In this document: positions 8,431 to 21,074 of the stretch, piece after piece | How the letters are laid out: every line of letters starts with the position of its first letter | How positions within the stretch are numbered: position 1 is the first letter of the stretch | Source: Puteibacter caeruleilacunae | GTDB lineage: Bacteria > Bacteroidota > Bacteroidia > Bacteroidales > Prolixibacteraceae | Length of the DNA stretch: 64,000 nt | NCBI GenBank assembly: GCA_005217565.1 | Contig: SJCO01000002.1 | Coordinates: 528,192 to 592,191 of the forward strand | Reading direction: 5' to 3' | Position numbers and translations under genes: made by a program | Notes under the pieces: model-generated | What the model was told of the DNA's origin: nothing | The model's database searches: none | What the model saw: the letters and a program-made list of their open reading frames with translations, nothing else

Positions 8431-9618
8431 ATGCCAAAACAACAAACTATACAATTTTATCTCAAGAAACTCATAAAGAGTCCGATCTTTGCAAAGTCAG
8501 TAGTTAACAAAGAATTACTGAAATATTTAATTGATCAAACACTCAAGGAAGAGATTCCAAAAGAGTTTCAAATAGAGCACGATGTCTTTGGTAAAGATGC
8601 CAATTCTACCAAAGAAAAAAATGTAAGGATATATATCAGTAACTTACGCAAGAAATTAACGGAGTATTATAAGGAAGAAGGACTTCAGGATGAGATACGA
8701 TTTGAAATCCCAAAGGGAAGTTACGAGGTAATCTTTCATGTTGATCGTGTAGCCTTAGTAAAAACACAAATAAAGAAACAAAGTCTGGCAATCCTGGCAA
8801 TTAGTGTTCTTCTATTTGCTACATCAATTATACTTTTCTCCAGTAAAGACAGACCTAAAGCATCACGTCATTTCATATGGAAAGAGATTTATCATTCCGA
8901 TTTTCCAACAATGATTGTACTGGGAGATCATTATTTCTTTCGTTTAAGGAGCGTGATAGGTGGAATGGCAACTGTGCGATACAGTGGTATTAATTCAGAT
9001 GATGATTTACTCGAATTCATTGAACAGCATCCTGAAAATGAAAAGGATATTGCTCCAATGTCGCAGACCTATATCAATAAGCAAGCACCATTTGGACTAT
9101 ACAAAATTATGACACTTCTGGGAGGTGGACAGGCAGAAATAGATCTACGATATTCCAGTGAATTTAAATGGGAGGATGTAGAAAATCACAACCTCATCTT
9201 TATTGGCTCCTACAAAACGCAAAATCAATTAAGACAAGTACATGAGAAACTGGGAATTGATTATGAAATCAATCCAACGATCCTTCATTATCATGTAAAT
9301 GATTCTATTATTAATTTCGATGCCCGTTCAGATGATGGTATGTCAATTGAATATGCCAGTTTCACTAGGTTTGTTACCTCTGATGGTCGCAATGTTATTT
9401 CATTTATGTGCAACAGTGACGTTGGTAATATGGCCGTTTTGAAATACATGAGCAAGGAAGAAAACCTTAAAAGACTTGAAGACATGGCCGATGCGTTAAA
9501 TACTGATAATGTGAAGGGTGTTTTTGAAGTACGCGCACAACGTTATACTGAATTTGAAATCAACATTATACGTTTCGATACCATCACTGAAGACACTGAC
9601 AAGATCTGGCCCTACTAA
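8431..9618 (+). CDS. Membrane-anchored winged-helix-like regulator with exported sensor domain
   Basis: A 395-residue protein with three parts. Residues 1-105 resemble the winged-helix N-terminal domain found on some adenylate-cyclase/TPR regulators. They show a start with LLKYLIDQTL, the QIEHDVFGKDANS segment, the ARG/LRKKL helix (YISNLRKKLTEYY) and a wing strand (RFEIPKGSYEVIF). A single membrane helix follows at about 117-135 (LAILAISVLLFATSIILF). The remaining 255 residues would lie outside the cytoplasm and match no family I know. The topology resembles ToxR/CadC one-component regulators that bind DNA while sensing a periplasmic signal. It is the only regulator-like gene in the left half of the locus and diverges from the sulfatase operon, so control of that operon is likely but unproven. 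Confidence 0.6.
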   Translation: MPKQQTIQFYLKKLIKSPIFAKSVVNKELLKYLIDQTLKEEIPKEFQIEHDVFGKDANSTKEKNVRIYISNLRKKLTEYYKEEGLQDEIRFEIPKGSYEVIFHVDRVALVKTQIKKQSLAILAISVLLFATSIILFSSKDRPKASRHFIWKEIYHSDFPTMIVLGDHYFFRLRSVIGGMATVRYSGINSDDDLLEFIEQHPENEKDIAPMSQTYINKQAPFGLYKIMTLLGGGQAEIDLRYSSEFKWEDVENHNLIFIGSYKTQNQLRQVHEKLGIDYEINPTILHYHVNDSIINFDARSDDGMSIEYASFTRFVTSDGRNVISFMCNSDVGNMAVLKYMSKEENLKRLEDMADALNTDNVKGVFEVRAQRYTEFEINIIRFDTITEDTDKIWPY

Positions 9619-9694
9619 GGGCTAAGAACATGGAGCAAAGGGTTAAACCTCTTACTTCTATCTCCTTGTTGAATAAACAATCAAAAAAGAATAC

Positions 9695-9732
9695 AAAAAA
9701 TGCCATTGCGGAAATTCGCAATGGCATTTTAC
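9695..9732. terminator. Bidirectional terminator between convergent genes
   Basis: A 10-bp perfect stem (TGCCATTGCG at 9701-9710 with 9717-9726) is flanked by A6 on the left and T4 on the right, so it can terminate both the plus-strand regulator and the minus-strand GH2 gene. Confidence 0.85.
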
Positions 9733-9759
9733 ATTAGATTATTATCAGATAAAGGTGAT

Positions 9760-13554
<3,795 letters not shown>

Positions 13555-13777
13555 TTAGAACTTACGGTTAATACTATAATTATATGTCGATATCTGGTTA
13601 TGGTTTGTGATTACCAGACCTTCCTGCAAGAAGATCCTGAAACACAAATGAATTACAAAAGAACAATATTTTTTGTGGTTGTGCAAGATAGTTATGAGGG
13701 AATCACCCGATCATTAAAGTCATAATAACACTAGTCTCTGGTTTCAATTCGAACTTTAAATGATCTCCAAATACACA

Positions 13778-13806
13778 AAGAGCCCAGGTTCAAACCTGAG
13801 CTCTTC
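13778..13806 (-). terminator. Stem-loop terminator after the ricin/transglutaminase gene
   Basis: A long stem (AGAGCTCAGGT pairing with ACCTGGGCTCT, one mismatch) with a short loop lies about 40 bp below the stop of the minus-strand gene at 13845. It is followed by TTGTGTATTT, a modest T-rich tail. Confidence 0.6.
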
Positions 13807-13844
13807 GTATTTCACTCTTCGCTTTCGCTAAAAGATGATAATAA

Positions 13845-15215
13845 TTACAAACTATTCACACCAGGCTCTGTCCAGAATACTTCTGGATTATTTGTCCTGT
13901 AAGTGATATATCTACTCCCTTTTCGCCCCCTTTTACTCTCTGATTTCTCTGGTAATTCCTCATGGTGATTAACCGGTAATAAACTTACCATTTCAATCAC
14001 CTTTCCCTTGGCTATAGTCTCATTATCAAACCGGCTAATCACCGGACACTCCAAACAATACAGGTTCTTTGCCATATAGTCATAAAGATATTTCTCAACC
14101 ACTGTCTTTTTTTTATGATTCCAGTTGGCATAATCATTAATTTTTAAAGGTAAATCATTAATCAATCGCTGACGAACTTCTTCAATTCCAAGCAAATTAT
14201 CATGCTCATCCATCACATAAGCATCGAAAGAAGGATCTACCCATATCCATTTATTGAGAGAATCAATGAAAACCATATTGATAACATGACAATCCTGATC
14301 AATCTTTAACGGATCTTTAGGTAAACAGGTAACATACCTCGATTTAAAACCTAATGAGAGATAGCATTCATTCAATGCCATTGCCAAACCTCTGCAATTC
14401 AATCCCCGGGTACCTCCTTCACAGGCGTTAATCATATCAATTGCATTTCTTTTGGGAGGATTACCATGTTGTCCATCGTGCTTCACCTTATCGTGCAACC
14501 AATGCATCACGTTAAGCACTTTCTTTACATCATCTCCTGAACCCGCAATAGAATCAAGTTTAAATGTATTCTTCAACCTGATCAAATTCTCATTTGACGA
14601 TTCCTGGTATGAAAAACCAGGGGCATTAGTAGAGACTTTTTTATTATACTGATCTGCCTGTTTGAGGATATTTAAATACGATCCATAAACAATACTTGCA
14701 ATATTATTTCTACTATCTACCAGTCTCCAATTTTGTGTTTTAACATCTTTATTGCTGCGCAAGACCAATCTCTCACCCTTTTTTATTTCCTCAATATCAA
14801 GACATAACTCCGAAGCCTTATTAATGATCTTTACTACATCATTTTCTTTCTTCAATGTCCAATATTGATAAGAACTCTGATCATAACTCTGCTGAATCAC
14901 TGTTGAATCGGTCATATTTGCAGCCAACACTTGCTTACTATATGCTGATCGAATTACATATCCTTTCTTGTATCTTTCAAAATTCCAATGCTGATTGGGC
15001 TTGTTATTAATATTCCAGATTGAAATTTTTGCATTATTAATGGTTGTCCAGTCGGGCAAGTCAACCACCTTAGTTCCTCGAGTGGAAAAGATTATCGCAT
15101 TAGCAGGAATGTCAATTTCTTTCTTCTTTGAATCTGCACGTACCGAATATGAGAAACATCCCACCAGAATAAATAAAACTAAATTGATGATACTTGTTCT
15201 AATATTACAACTCAT
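13845..15215 (-). CDS. Ricin-type lectin/transglutaminase-like fusion protein
   Basis: A 456-residue protein with an N-terminal hydrophobic signal (about 8-27). Residues 40-168 form a ricin B-like beta-trefoil with the typical Q-x-W repeats: NQHWNFE, SYQYWTL and TQNWRLV. Residues 225-345 hold a transglutaminase-like fold with the papain-type triad: Cys274 in GLNCRGLA, His310 in DCHVIN and Asp327 in WVDPSFD. All three are kept, so catalysis is plausible: amide hydrolysis or cross-linking of protein or peptidoglycan. The lectin would anchor it to a glycan. The tail is basic (SKRGRKGSR). It lies 85 bp downstream of a TlpA-like gene in the same orientation. This pairing of domains is not part of standard glycan loci; function unknown. 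Confidence 0.75.
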   Translation of the reverse strand: MSCNIRTSIINLVLFILVGCFSYSVRADSKKKEIDIPANAIIFSTRGTKVVDLPDWTTINNAKISIWNINNKPNQHWNFERYKKGYVIRSAYSKQVLAANMTDSTVIQQSYDQSSYQYWTLKKENDVVKIINKASELCLDIEEIKKGERLVLRSNKDVKTQNWRLVDSRNNIASIVYGSYLNILKQADQYNKKVSTNAPGFSYQESSNENLIRLKNTFKLDSIAGSGDDVKKVLNVMHWLHDKVKHDGQHGNPPKRNAIDMINACEGGTRGLNCRGLAMALNECYLSLGFKSRYVTCLPKDPLKIDQDCHVINMVFIDSLNKWIWVDPSFDAYVMDEHDNLLGIEEVRQRLINDLPLKINDYANWNHKKKTVVEKYLYDYMAKNLYCLECPVISRFDNETIAKGKVIEMVSLLPVNHHEELPEKSESKRGRKGSRYITYRTNNPEVFWTEPGVNSL

Positions 15216-15243
15216 TGTATAACAGGTTTAGAATCAATAAAAG

Positions 15244-15278
15244 TTAAGGAGGTAAAGTATCCTCTTTCACCTCCTTAA
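15244..15278 (-). terminator. Stem-loop after the TlpA-like gene
   Basis: A 10-bp arm pair (TTAAGGAGGT at 15244-15253 with 15269-15278) lies just below the minus-strand stop at 15301 and is followed by ACTTTTATTG on the minus strand. It is a probable or partial terminator between the TlpA-like and ricin/transglutaminase genes. Confidence 0.55.
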
Positions 15279-15300
15279 TTCATAACTTAATAAATATTTA

Positions 15301-17463
15301 TTACTTCGCTTTCGCTAAAATACCATCTAAAAGGTGATCGAAGCTATGCATTGAAAAATCATCATCCAAAACCTTTCCTTCTTTGTCTATCACAACATAT
15401 CGTGGAATACCATTAAAATGGAAAAGTTGACGAAGGTAGTTATATTCATCCTTGGTTAATCGATAAGAATTCTTTAATCCCTGCTCCTCAACAAACTTAT
15501 TATATGCTCCCTTAGGAGATCCCCCTTCGTCTGTAATAAAAACAAAATCGAAATTTTCATTTCCTGCATATTTCTCTCTATTTGCCTTCATCCTTTTTAT
15601 TCCACCAACACAAGGACCGCAGGTAGTAGCCCAAAAATCGACAAATAATACCTTTCCTTTATATGGATCAATTATCTTTTTGAAGACATCTGCTGCATGC
15701 CCTTTGGGTAATTCATATGCCAAGGAAGCTTCTTCTGAGAAGACATTTTCATAAAGCTGACTACCAGTTTCTATTAAATAAGGATTGGTGATATTTCGCT
15801 GCAAATTAGACCACAATTCTTCAGACTGATCTTTGCCGTAAAACTTGAAACTAAAATTCAACGATCTGATCTTTGCAACCTGATAAACCAAATTCAGCTT
15901 ATCTCCTGTTAATTGCTGCATCACTGAGTCCTTTTTATTCCACTCTTCAACTGCTGTACACTTCTTGGTTGCCCCCCCTGATGATTTTATATATTTATCC
16001 CTGTATTTTGTAACATGTTCATTGTTCTGTTTTATCCATTCTTTCCAGGCATCTCTTTTCTCTGATATAAATTTATCCTCAGCATCAGTTTTTTCAGGTT
16101 TACTGAACAGTGGTAAAAGCTTTTTAAAATCGTCACTCAAAGGCACCTTCTCCTCCATCAAATACTCAAAGAACGATTTTTCAGGCTTCACAAATGTGTT
16201 TCTTCGAAGTCTACTCAACGGATTACAATACTCAAACCGATTCACAAAAGAACTGAAATTAGATGAAACAAGTAGACTAGCCTCATTCATCGGAATATCC
16301 TTCAAGAAATCATAGTAATCAGGACCAATTTTCCCTACAAGCTTTTTGGGATCTTTGCTTCTAAGAGCTCTGCTTCTGGCATTCACAAAATCGAACATTC
16401 TTGTTCCACAAGTCAAAATGATATTATTACGAAGAATCGTAGAAGCCTTCTCTGAAACTTCATGCTCTTGATTATATTCTGCCAATCGGCCTAATTGCTC
16501 TGCCTTGTAATTCGCAAATTCTGCTGTAAACTCCTCTGGACTCAACGTTTCTGCCTGCTTCTTATACTTTTTATAATCATAGTCTTGCACTTTAAACGCA
16601 AGCAACTCTTTGTTCGTTTGGCCCAAAGCTCCCTGATACTCAATATCCTTAAATCTATACCTGATATTACGTCTTCGATCAGCAATCAAGAACTCATCCC
16701 AATCCAGAATCATACTTAAAGTCTGGCCCGGTTCAAGATAGAAAGGAATCCAGTTTCTTTTAATAAAAAAGTGGGAGTAAATAGGATGAATCAACGGCAA
16801 ATCTGCTTCAAACCTACCATCCTCATGAATCGTTACTACAGTTGGATAATCATCACGTGTTAAATCATTTCCAAGATACACGATCCCTGTTGAGAATCCT
16901 AAACGCTTGTCATACCCTTTGATATACCCAACCAATCGGGCAGTATCATTCGAAAAGAAATCAGATGATTTCAAATCAATAGGTTGTTTCTTCCCTCCTT
17001 GCTCCAACTCATCCTTCAACCAGCTTGCAACCTCATCTGGCACAACATTCTTTTCACTTTGTTGGGTACCATCTAGCGCAACTCCAAGGATTAAATCAAC
17101 ATAGTCGATCTTCTCCACATGTTTATCAAGTGCAGGAAATTTCAACACAACAGTAGTATCGCCCGATGCAGGCATGTGCAGTTTCTTTTTAAACTCAGCC
17201 CCCTCAATTCCGGTTATTGTAAATTTATCTCCCGATTCCACATCACGGATGAACTCATCTCCATCGAAATTCACCCACCATCCCTTAATAAAAGAGACAT
17301 GCAAATGAATACGCGTTTCATCTTTGCCTAATTCAATTTTATCAATTTCGTAAAGTCCACTCTTTCTTACCTCGTAAGCAGGATTTGTTACTTCTTTTTT
17401 TCTGGCGTGTACACTTCCCAGAATTAATGTCATCACAAAAAGGGTTGTAATTAGTTTCTTCAT
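15301..17463 (-). CDS. TlpA/thioredoxin-like protein with large N-terminal region
   Basis: A 720-residue exported protein (signal peptide MKKLITTLFVMTLILGSVHA). The last 130 residues are a thioredoxin fold of the TlpA/AhpC-TSA type: VLFVDFWATTCGPC with the redox pair Cys615/Cys618, FNGIPRYVVID with the cis-proline, and KEGKVL. The first 570 residues are beta-rich then helical, as in Bacteroidota proteins carrying DUF4369-like N-domains, but I cannot place them firmly. Such proteins reduce or isomerise disulfides outside the cytoplasm. It is the first gene of a two-gene minus-strand unit with the ricin/transglutaminase fusion, whose catalytic Cys is a possible client. It is divergent from the metal cassette starting at 17782. 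Confidence 0.75.
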   Translation of the reverse strand: MKKLITTLFVMTLILGSVHARKKEVTNPAYEVRKSGLYEIDKIELGKDETRIHLHVSFIKGWWVNFDGDEFIRDVESGDKFTITGIEGAEFKKKLHMPASGDTTVVLKFPALDKHVEKIDYVDLILGVALDGTQQSEKNVVPDEVASWLKDELEQGGKKQPIDLKSSDFFSNDTARLVGYIKGYDKRLGFSTGIVYLGNDLTRDDYPTVVTIHEDGRFEADLPLIHPIYSHFFIKRNWIPFYLEPGQTLSMILDWDEFLIADRRRNIRYRFKDIEYQGALGQTNKELLAFKVQDYDYKKYKKQAETLSPEEFTAEFANYKAEQLGRLAEYNQEHEVSEKASTILRNNIILTCGTRMFDFVNARSRALRSKDPKKLVGKIGPDYYDFLKDIPMNEASLLVSSNFSSFVNRFEYCNPLSRLRRNTFVKPEKSFFEYLMEEKVPLSDDFKKLLPLFSKPEKTDAEDKFISEKRDAWKEWIKQNNEHVTKYRDKYIKSSGGATKKCTAVEEWNKKDSVMQQLTGDKLNLVYQVAKIRSLNFSFKFYGKDQSEELWSNLQRNITNPYLIETGSQLYENVFSEEASLAYELPKGHAADVFKKIIDPYKGKVLFVDFWATTCGPCVGGIKRMKANREKYAGNENFDFVFITDEGGSPKGAYNKFVEEQGLKNSYRLTKDEYNYLRQLFHFNGIPRYVVIDKEGKVLDDDFSMHSFDHLLDGILAKAK

Positions 17464-17781
17464 TGTTAATTTATTATTGGATTATTATAGTGCCACTACT
17501 CTGGTGATCAACTTTCATACTTCAGATGTAAAATAGAATAGGGTTGTTCAATATCGTAGTAGCATTGATTTTTAATCAGCTAGAGCAATTTACAAATATT
17601 TCCAATAACTCATCAGGAGATTAATTATTTTTAACAAAAATCTTTATTCTCATTCCATTAACCTTAATTAACCAAACTATAACAGTTTTTCTATCACTCT
17701 TTTTTAACTTTGTGGTGTCAAAGAACGTAAACAAGAGGGATTACACCTTTTTATGATACAAAAGATTTGTGAACAGAAGAC
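17464..17781. promoter_or_regulatory. Divergent intergenic region with a TAnnTTTG box
   Basis: This 318-bp gap separates the minus-strand TlpA-like gene from the plus-strand HYC_CC_PP gene. TAACTTTG at 17705-17712 fits the -7 box of a plus-strand promoter about 70 bp before the ATG at 17782. No convincing -33 element is visible. No metal-regulator dyad was identified. The rest is AT-rich with no ORF or RNA gene that I can support. Confidence 0.4.
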
Positions 17782-18231
17782 ATGAATAAGCTATTTAGAC
17801 ATATAACTGCTTTTATCTTACTGGTATTCTACCTGGTAGGATTTTGTGGTTTTAATCTAATAAAGCATCAATGTAACTCTTGTGATACCACTGAATTTCA
17901 TGTGGTATACGACATACCAACGCAGGTTGAAACGATAGCTTGCTGTAGCACTAGTACACACCACATTCATCAAGAATCAGAATCAACAGCATCACAAAAC
18001 CGTTGTTGTGATTTAGATTATTTCTATGCTAAAATTAATCCTCTAACGACATTTACTAAAGCAACAAAATTGGCACCACCAATGCCACTAACTCTTGACG
18101 TTGCCTGGCTTAGTCTTGTGAAGACTATTCCAACGAATGTAGTTCAGAACATCACGCAGTGGCAAACACCACCGCCCTTAATATCAACTCAATATAACAC
18201 AATAGATAAACTGTGTTGTTTTATCTGTTGA
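17782..18231 (+). CDS. HYC_CC_PP family small cysteine/histidine-rich protein
   Basis: A 149-residue protein with an N-terminal membrane-type segment (ITAFILLVFYLVGFCGF). Its pattern is that of the HYC_CC_PP family of Bacteroidota: a His-x-Cys near residue 29-31, CC at 54-55 followed by a histidine cluster (His60, 61, 63), CC at 75-76, PP at 99-100, and a final CC..C. These residues suggest binding of a soft metal such as copper in the periplasm. The family is known mainly from its position beside TonB receptors and HMA proteins, exactly as here. It is the first gene of a three-gene plus-strand cassette. Function beyond metal binding is inference. Confidence 0.75.
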   Translation: MNKLFRHITAFILLVFYLVGFCGFNLIKHQCNSCDTTEFHVVYDIPTQVETIACCSTSTHHIHQESESTASQNRCCDLDYFYAKINPLTTFTKATKLAPPMPLTLDVAWLSLVKTIPTNVVQNITQWQTPPPLISTQYNTIDKLCCFIC

Positions 18232-18434
18232 TTTCCAGATATTCTTTCAACCTGGACAATATCGACTGTACAGTAATCAATTGATTCATTGGATAATTAA
18301 TTGCTAATAATCTGTTAATCCATGGATAAACCTATTTTATCATGATTACTTCAATCGTCGATTCGTGTCCTCTCTTTTATTTAATTACACGATTATTAAC
18401 ACTCATTTTCGAAATGAGTCAGTACTTAAATGAC

Positions 18435-20663
18435 ATGATCAAGAATATATTTTTATGTATCCTTGCTTTCCTGCCATTACTATCTGCGGGAAAGAATATT
18501 GAAGGGAAGATTATAGAACGAAACAACAATAATGAGCTTATTCCGGTACCGGGAGCTGCGGTATTTTGGGACAACACCTCAGTAGGAACAATCTCTGATG
18601 AGGAGGGGAATTTCAAACTTCCTACGTCCGATGAAAGTTCTATATTAACTGTTCGCTTTGTAGGATATGAAACAAAACAAATTGAAATCAATCAAAACAA
18701 CACTGAAGATTTGGTTATAGAAATTTCGCCCAATATCGACTTGGACGAAATCATTGTGGCCGAGCGACAGAAAGGTACAATTATGGATAGGGTAAGCCCT
18801 GTACAATCGCAGAGTATCACAGGCGCTGAACTATGTAAAGCTGCCTGCTGCAATCTTTCAGAAAGCTTTGAAACCAATGCCTCCGTTGATGTATCCTATG
18901 CCGATGCCGCAACAGGAGCAAAATCAATTAAATTATTGGGATTAACCGGAAAATACATTGAAATGATGACTGAGAAGAATCCTAATTTCAAAGGATTAGC
19001 TTCAGTTTATGGGATGGTTTATGTACCCGGTCCCTGGATGGAATCAATACAGGTATCAAAAGGAGTAGGATCTGTTGTCAACGGTTACGAATCGATAACC
19101 GGACAAATCAACATTGAGTACCAAAAGCCCCAACGATCGCCCAAGTTCTACTTGAATACTTATATGAACAGTATGGGAATGGCTGAAGCAAACATGATAT
19201 CATCCGTAAAGTTCAGTCCTACGTTGTCAACATCAGTATTACTGCATGGTCAGGATAATAACAGAGAAATTGATCACAACAAAGATAATTTTCTTGATGA
19301 TCCTATGGTACAACAGTATAATCTGGTCAACCGTTGGTACTGGAAACCTAATAAAGACTGGATTACTCAGTTTGGGATTAAGATTATTGACGAAGAGCGT
19401 ATTGGTGGGCAAAAAGGGTACGACAAATCAAAGATCAATGATATCAACAATGCTTACCGCATTAACATTGATACCAAACGATTTGAAGGATTTGCCAAAA
19501 TCGGTTATATCTTACCAAACGATGACAATAAAAGCTTTGGATTGATTACCAATTTTGCCAATCACGAACAGCAGTCGTTTTATGGATTAAGAAACTATGA
19601 TGCAGATCAAACGTCATTCTATGCCAATCTACTCTTTCAATCTTATATTGGTTCACTGCAACATAAATACACAGCAGGAGTATCGTTTGTGTATGACGAT
19701 TTCAAAGATCAGTTATCAGGGATAAATCCAATAGGAACAAACAGAACGGAAAAGGTAACCGGAGCTTACATGGAATACTCATGGCTGCCTTCATCAAACA
19801 TTACCTTGCAAACAGGTCTAAGATATGATTACCATTCAATTTATGGATCATTTCTAACGCCTAGATTACATTTCCGTTATGAGATCAAGCCTGGATCAAC
19901 CATACGACTGGCAGCAGGACAAGGACGAAGAACATCAAATCCAATTGCTGAAAATAGTTTCTTACTGGCATCAAACAGAAGCTTCAACTTAGCCGACAAT
20001 CTTAAACAGGAGAAAGCCTGGAATTATGGTATTAGTTTCACACAGTATTTCACTCTATTTGGCAAAGACTTTACAGCGTCATCCGATTATTACCGTACAG
20101 AATTTACTGATCAGGTGATGGTTGATATTGATAGTGATCTACATGCCGTAAGTTTCTATAATTTAGCTGGCAGCTCATATGCTAACAACTATCAGGTAGA
20201 ACTGAAATTCGAGCCTATCAAGCGATTTGATGTTACGACGGCAATTCGTTTCTCTGATGTAAAAGCGCAAATCGGAGATCAATTCCGTAAGTTACCATAC
20301 GTAAATAAATACAAGGGATTAATTAACCTATCGTATGCAACCAACTTTAACAAGTGGCAATTTGATTTTACGACCCAGTTTAACGGGCCAATGCGCATTC
20401 CATCAACAGCGTCTAATCCAGAATTATATCAACGCAGAGATAAATCTCCTTCATATTCTGTGATGAATACCCAGATAACCAAACGATTCAGAATCTGGGA
20501 GATTTACGCAGGAGTAGAAAACCTTGGTAACTATATGCAGAAGAATCCGATTATTGCAGCAAAAGATCCTTTCGGAGATTACTTTGACGCTTCCATGATC
20601 TGGGGACCAATACAAGAACGAAAGTTCTATGTAGGCCTAAGATTCACATTAGACAGGGAGTAA
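18435..20663 (+). CDS. TonB-dependent receptor, probable metal (copper-type) transporter
   Basis: The frame is open from 18342, but the signal peptide begins at MIKNIFLCILAFLPLLSAG, so I choose the ATG at 18435 (742 residues). It has a carboxypeptidase-regulatory-like domain (about 25-105, VGTISDEEGNF, FVGYETKQIEI), then a plug with CKAACCNLSESFETN and SIKLLGLTGKYIEMM. A 22-strand barrel ends in RKFYVGLRFTLD with an aromatic-rich terminus. The cysteine-rich plug start (CKAACC) is typical, from memory, of receptors placed beside HMA and HYC_CC_PP genes and unlike SusC. It lacks an STN domain and has no SusD partner. Together with its neighbours it suggests uptake of a metal or metal chelate across the outer membrane; copper is the best guess. 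Confidence 0.85.
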   Translation: MIKNIFLCILAFLPLLSAGKNIEGKIIERNNNNELIPVPGAAVFWDNTSVGTISDEEGNFKLPTSDESSILTVRFVGYETKQIEINQNNTEDLVIEISPNIDLDEIIVAERQKGTIMDRVSPVQSQSITGAELCKAACCNLSESFETNASVDVSYADAATGAKSIKLLGLTGKYIEMMTEKNPNFKGLASVYGMVYVPGPWMESIQVSKGVGSVVNGYESITGQINIEYQKPQRSPKFYLNTYMNSMGMAEANMISSVKFSPTLSTSVLLHGQDNNREIDHNKDNFLDDPMVQQYNLVNRWYWKPNKDWITQFGIKIIDEERIGGQKGYDKSKINDINNAYRINIDTKRFEGFAKIGYILPNDDNKSFGLITNFANHEQQSFYGLRNYDADQTSFYANLLFQSYIGSLQHKYTAGVSFVYDDFKDQLSGINPIGTNRTEKVTGAYMEYSWLPSSNITLQTGLRYDYHSIYGSFLTPRLHFRYEIKPGSTIRLAAGQGRRTSNPIAENSFLLASNRSFNLADNLKQEKAWNYGISFTQYFTLFGKDFTASSDYYRTEFTDQVMVDIDSDLHAVSFYNLAGSSYANNYQVELKFEPIKRFDVTTAIRFSDVKAQIGDQFRKLPYVNKYKGLINLSYATNFNKWQFDFTTQFNGPMRIPSTASNPELYQRRDKSPSYSVMNTQITKRFRIWEIYAGVENLGNYMQKNPIIAAKDPFGDYFDASMIWGPIQERKFYVGLRFTLDRE

Positions 20664-20710
20664 AACAATTTCATAAATCTTATTAATCCATAAATTAAAA
20701 TCTAAAAAAT

Positions 20711-21031
20711 ATGAAAACCTTAATTCAAACAATGATTAAAATGACACTTATGGTGTCAATCCTTATTTTTGCGTCAAACACATTTGCTCAAGACACAAAA
20801 ACAAAAAAAGAAAATACAGTTGTTTTCAAAGTTGAAATGGACTGCCAGGGATGTGCTAAAAAGCTTGAGAAAAATTTACCTTTCGAGAAAGGAGTAAAAA
20901 ACTTAAAAGTAGATTTTCAGGATCAGAAGGTAACGATTGTCTACAAGACAAAATCTACCAATAAAGAGAATTTATTAAAAGCAATAAAAAAGATGCAATT
21001 TAAAGCAGAGGAAGTCAAGAAAAAGGCATAA
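20711..21031 (+). CDS. Exported HMA-domain metal-binding protein
   Basis: A 106-residue protein with a signal peptide (about 1-26, ending SNTFAQ). A single heavy-metal-associated fold follows: VVFKVEMDCQGCAKKLEK, where Cys45 and Cys48 form the MxCxxC-like site (here MDCQGC), then VKNLKVDFQDQKVTIVYK and a final helix. Such proteins carry Cu(I), or Zn/Cd/Hg, and pass it to partners. It lies 47 bp after the TonB receptor and is clearly in the same operon. The site is exposed to the periplasm, unlike the cytoplasmic chaperone CopZ, which suggests a relay from the receptor. Confidence 0.9.
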   Translation: MKTLIQTMIKMTLMVSILIFASNTFAQDTKTKKENTVVFKVEMDCQGCAKKLEKNLPFEKGVKNLKVDFQDQKVTIVYKTKSTNKENLLKAIKKMQFKAEEVKKKA

Positions 21032-21035
21032 TAAA

Positions 21036-21072
21036 TCATAACTGCGGGCTCCAATCCCGCAGTTATTTATCC
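21036..21072. terminator. Bidirectional terminator
   Basis: A stem of ATAACTGCGGG (21038-21048) pairing with 21056-21066 has a 7-base loop. T-rich sequence follows on the plus strand and AT-rich sequence on the minus strand. It lies between the convergent HMA gene and the minus-strand lipoprotein gene. Confidence 0.75.
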
Positions 21073-21074
21073 TT

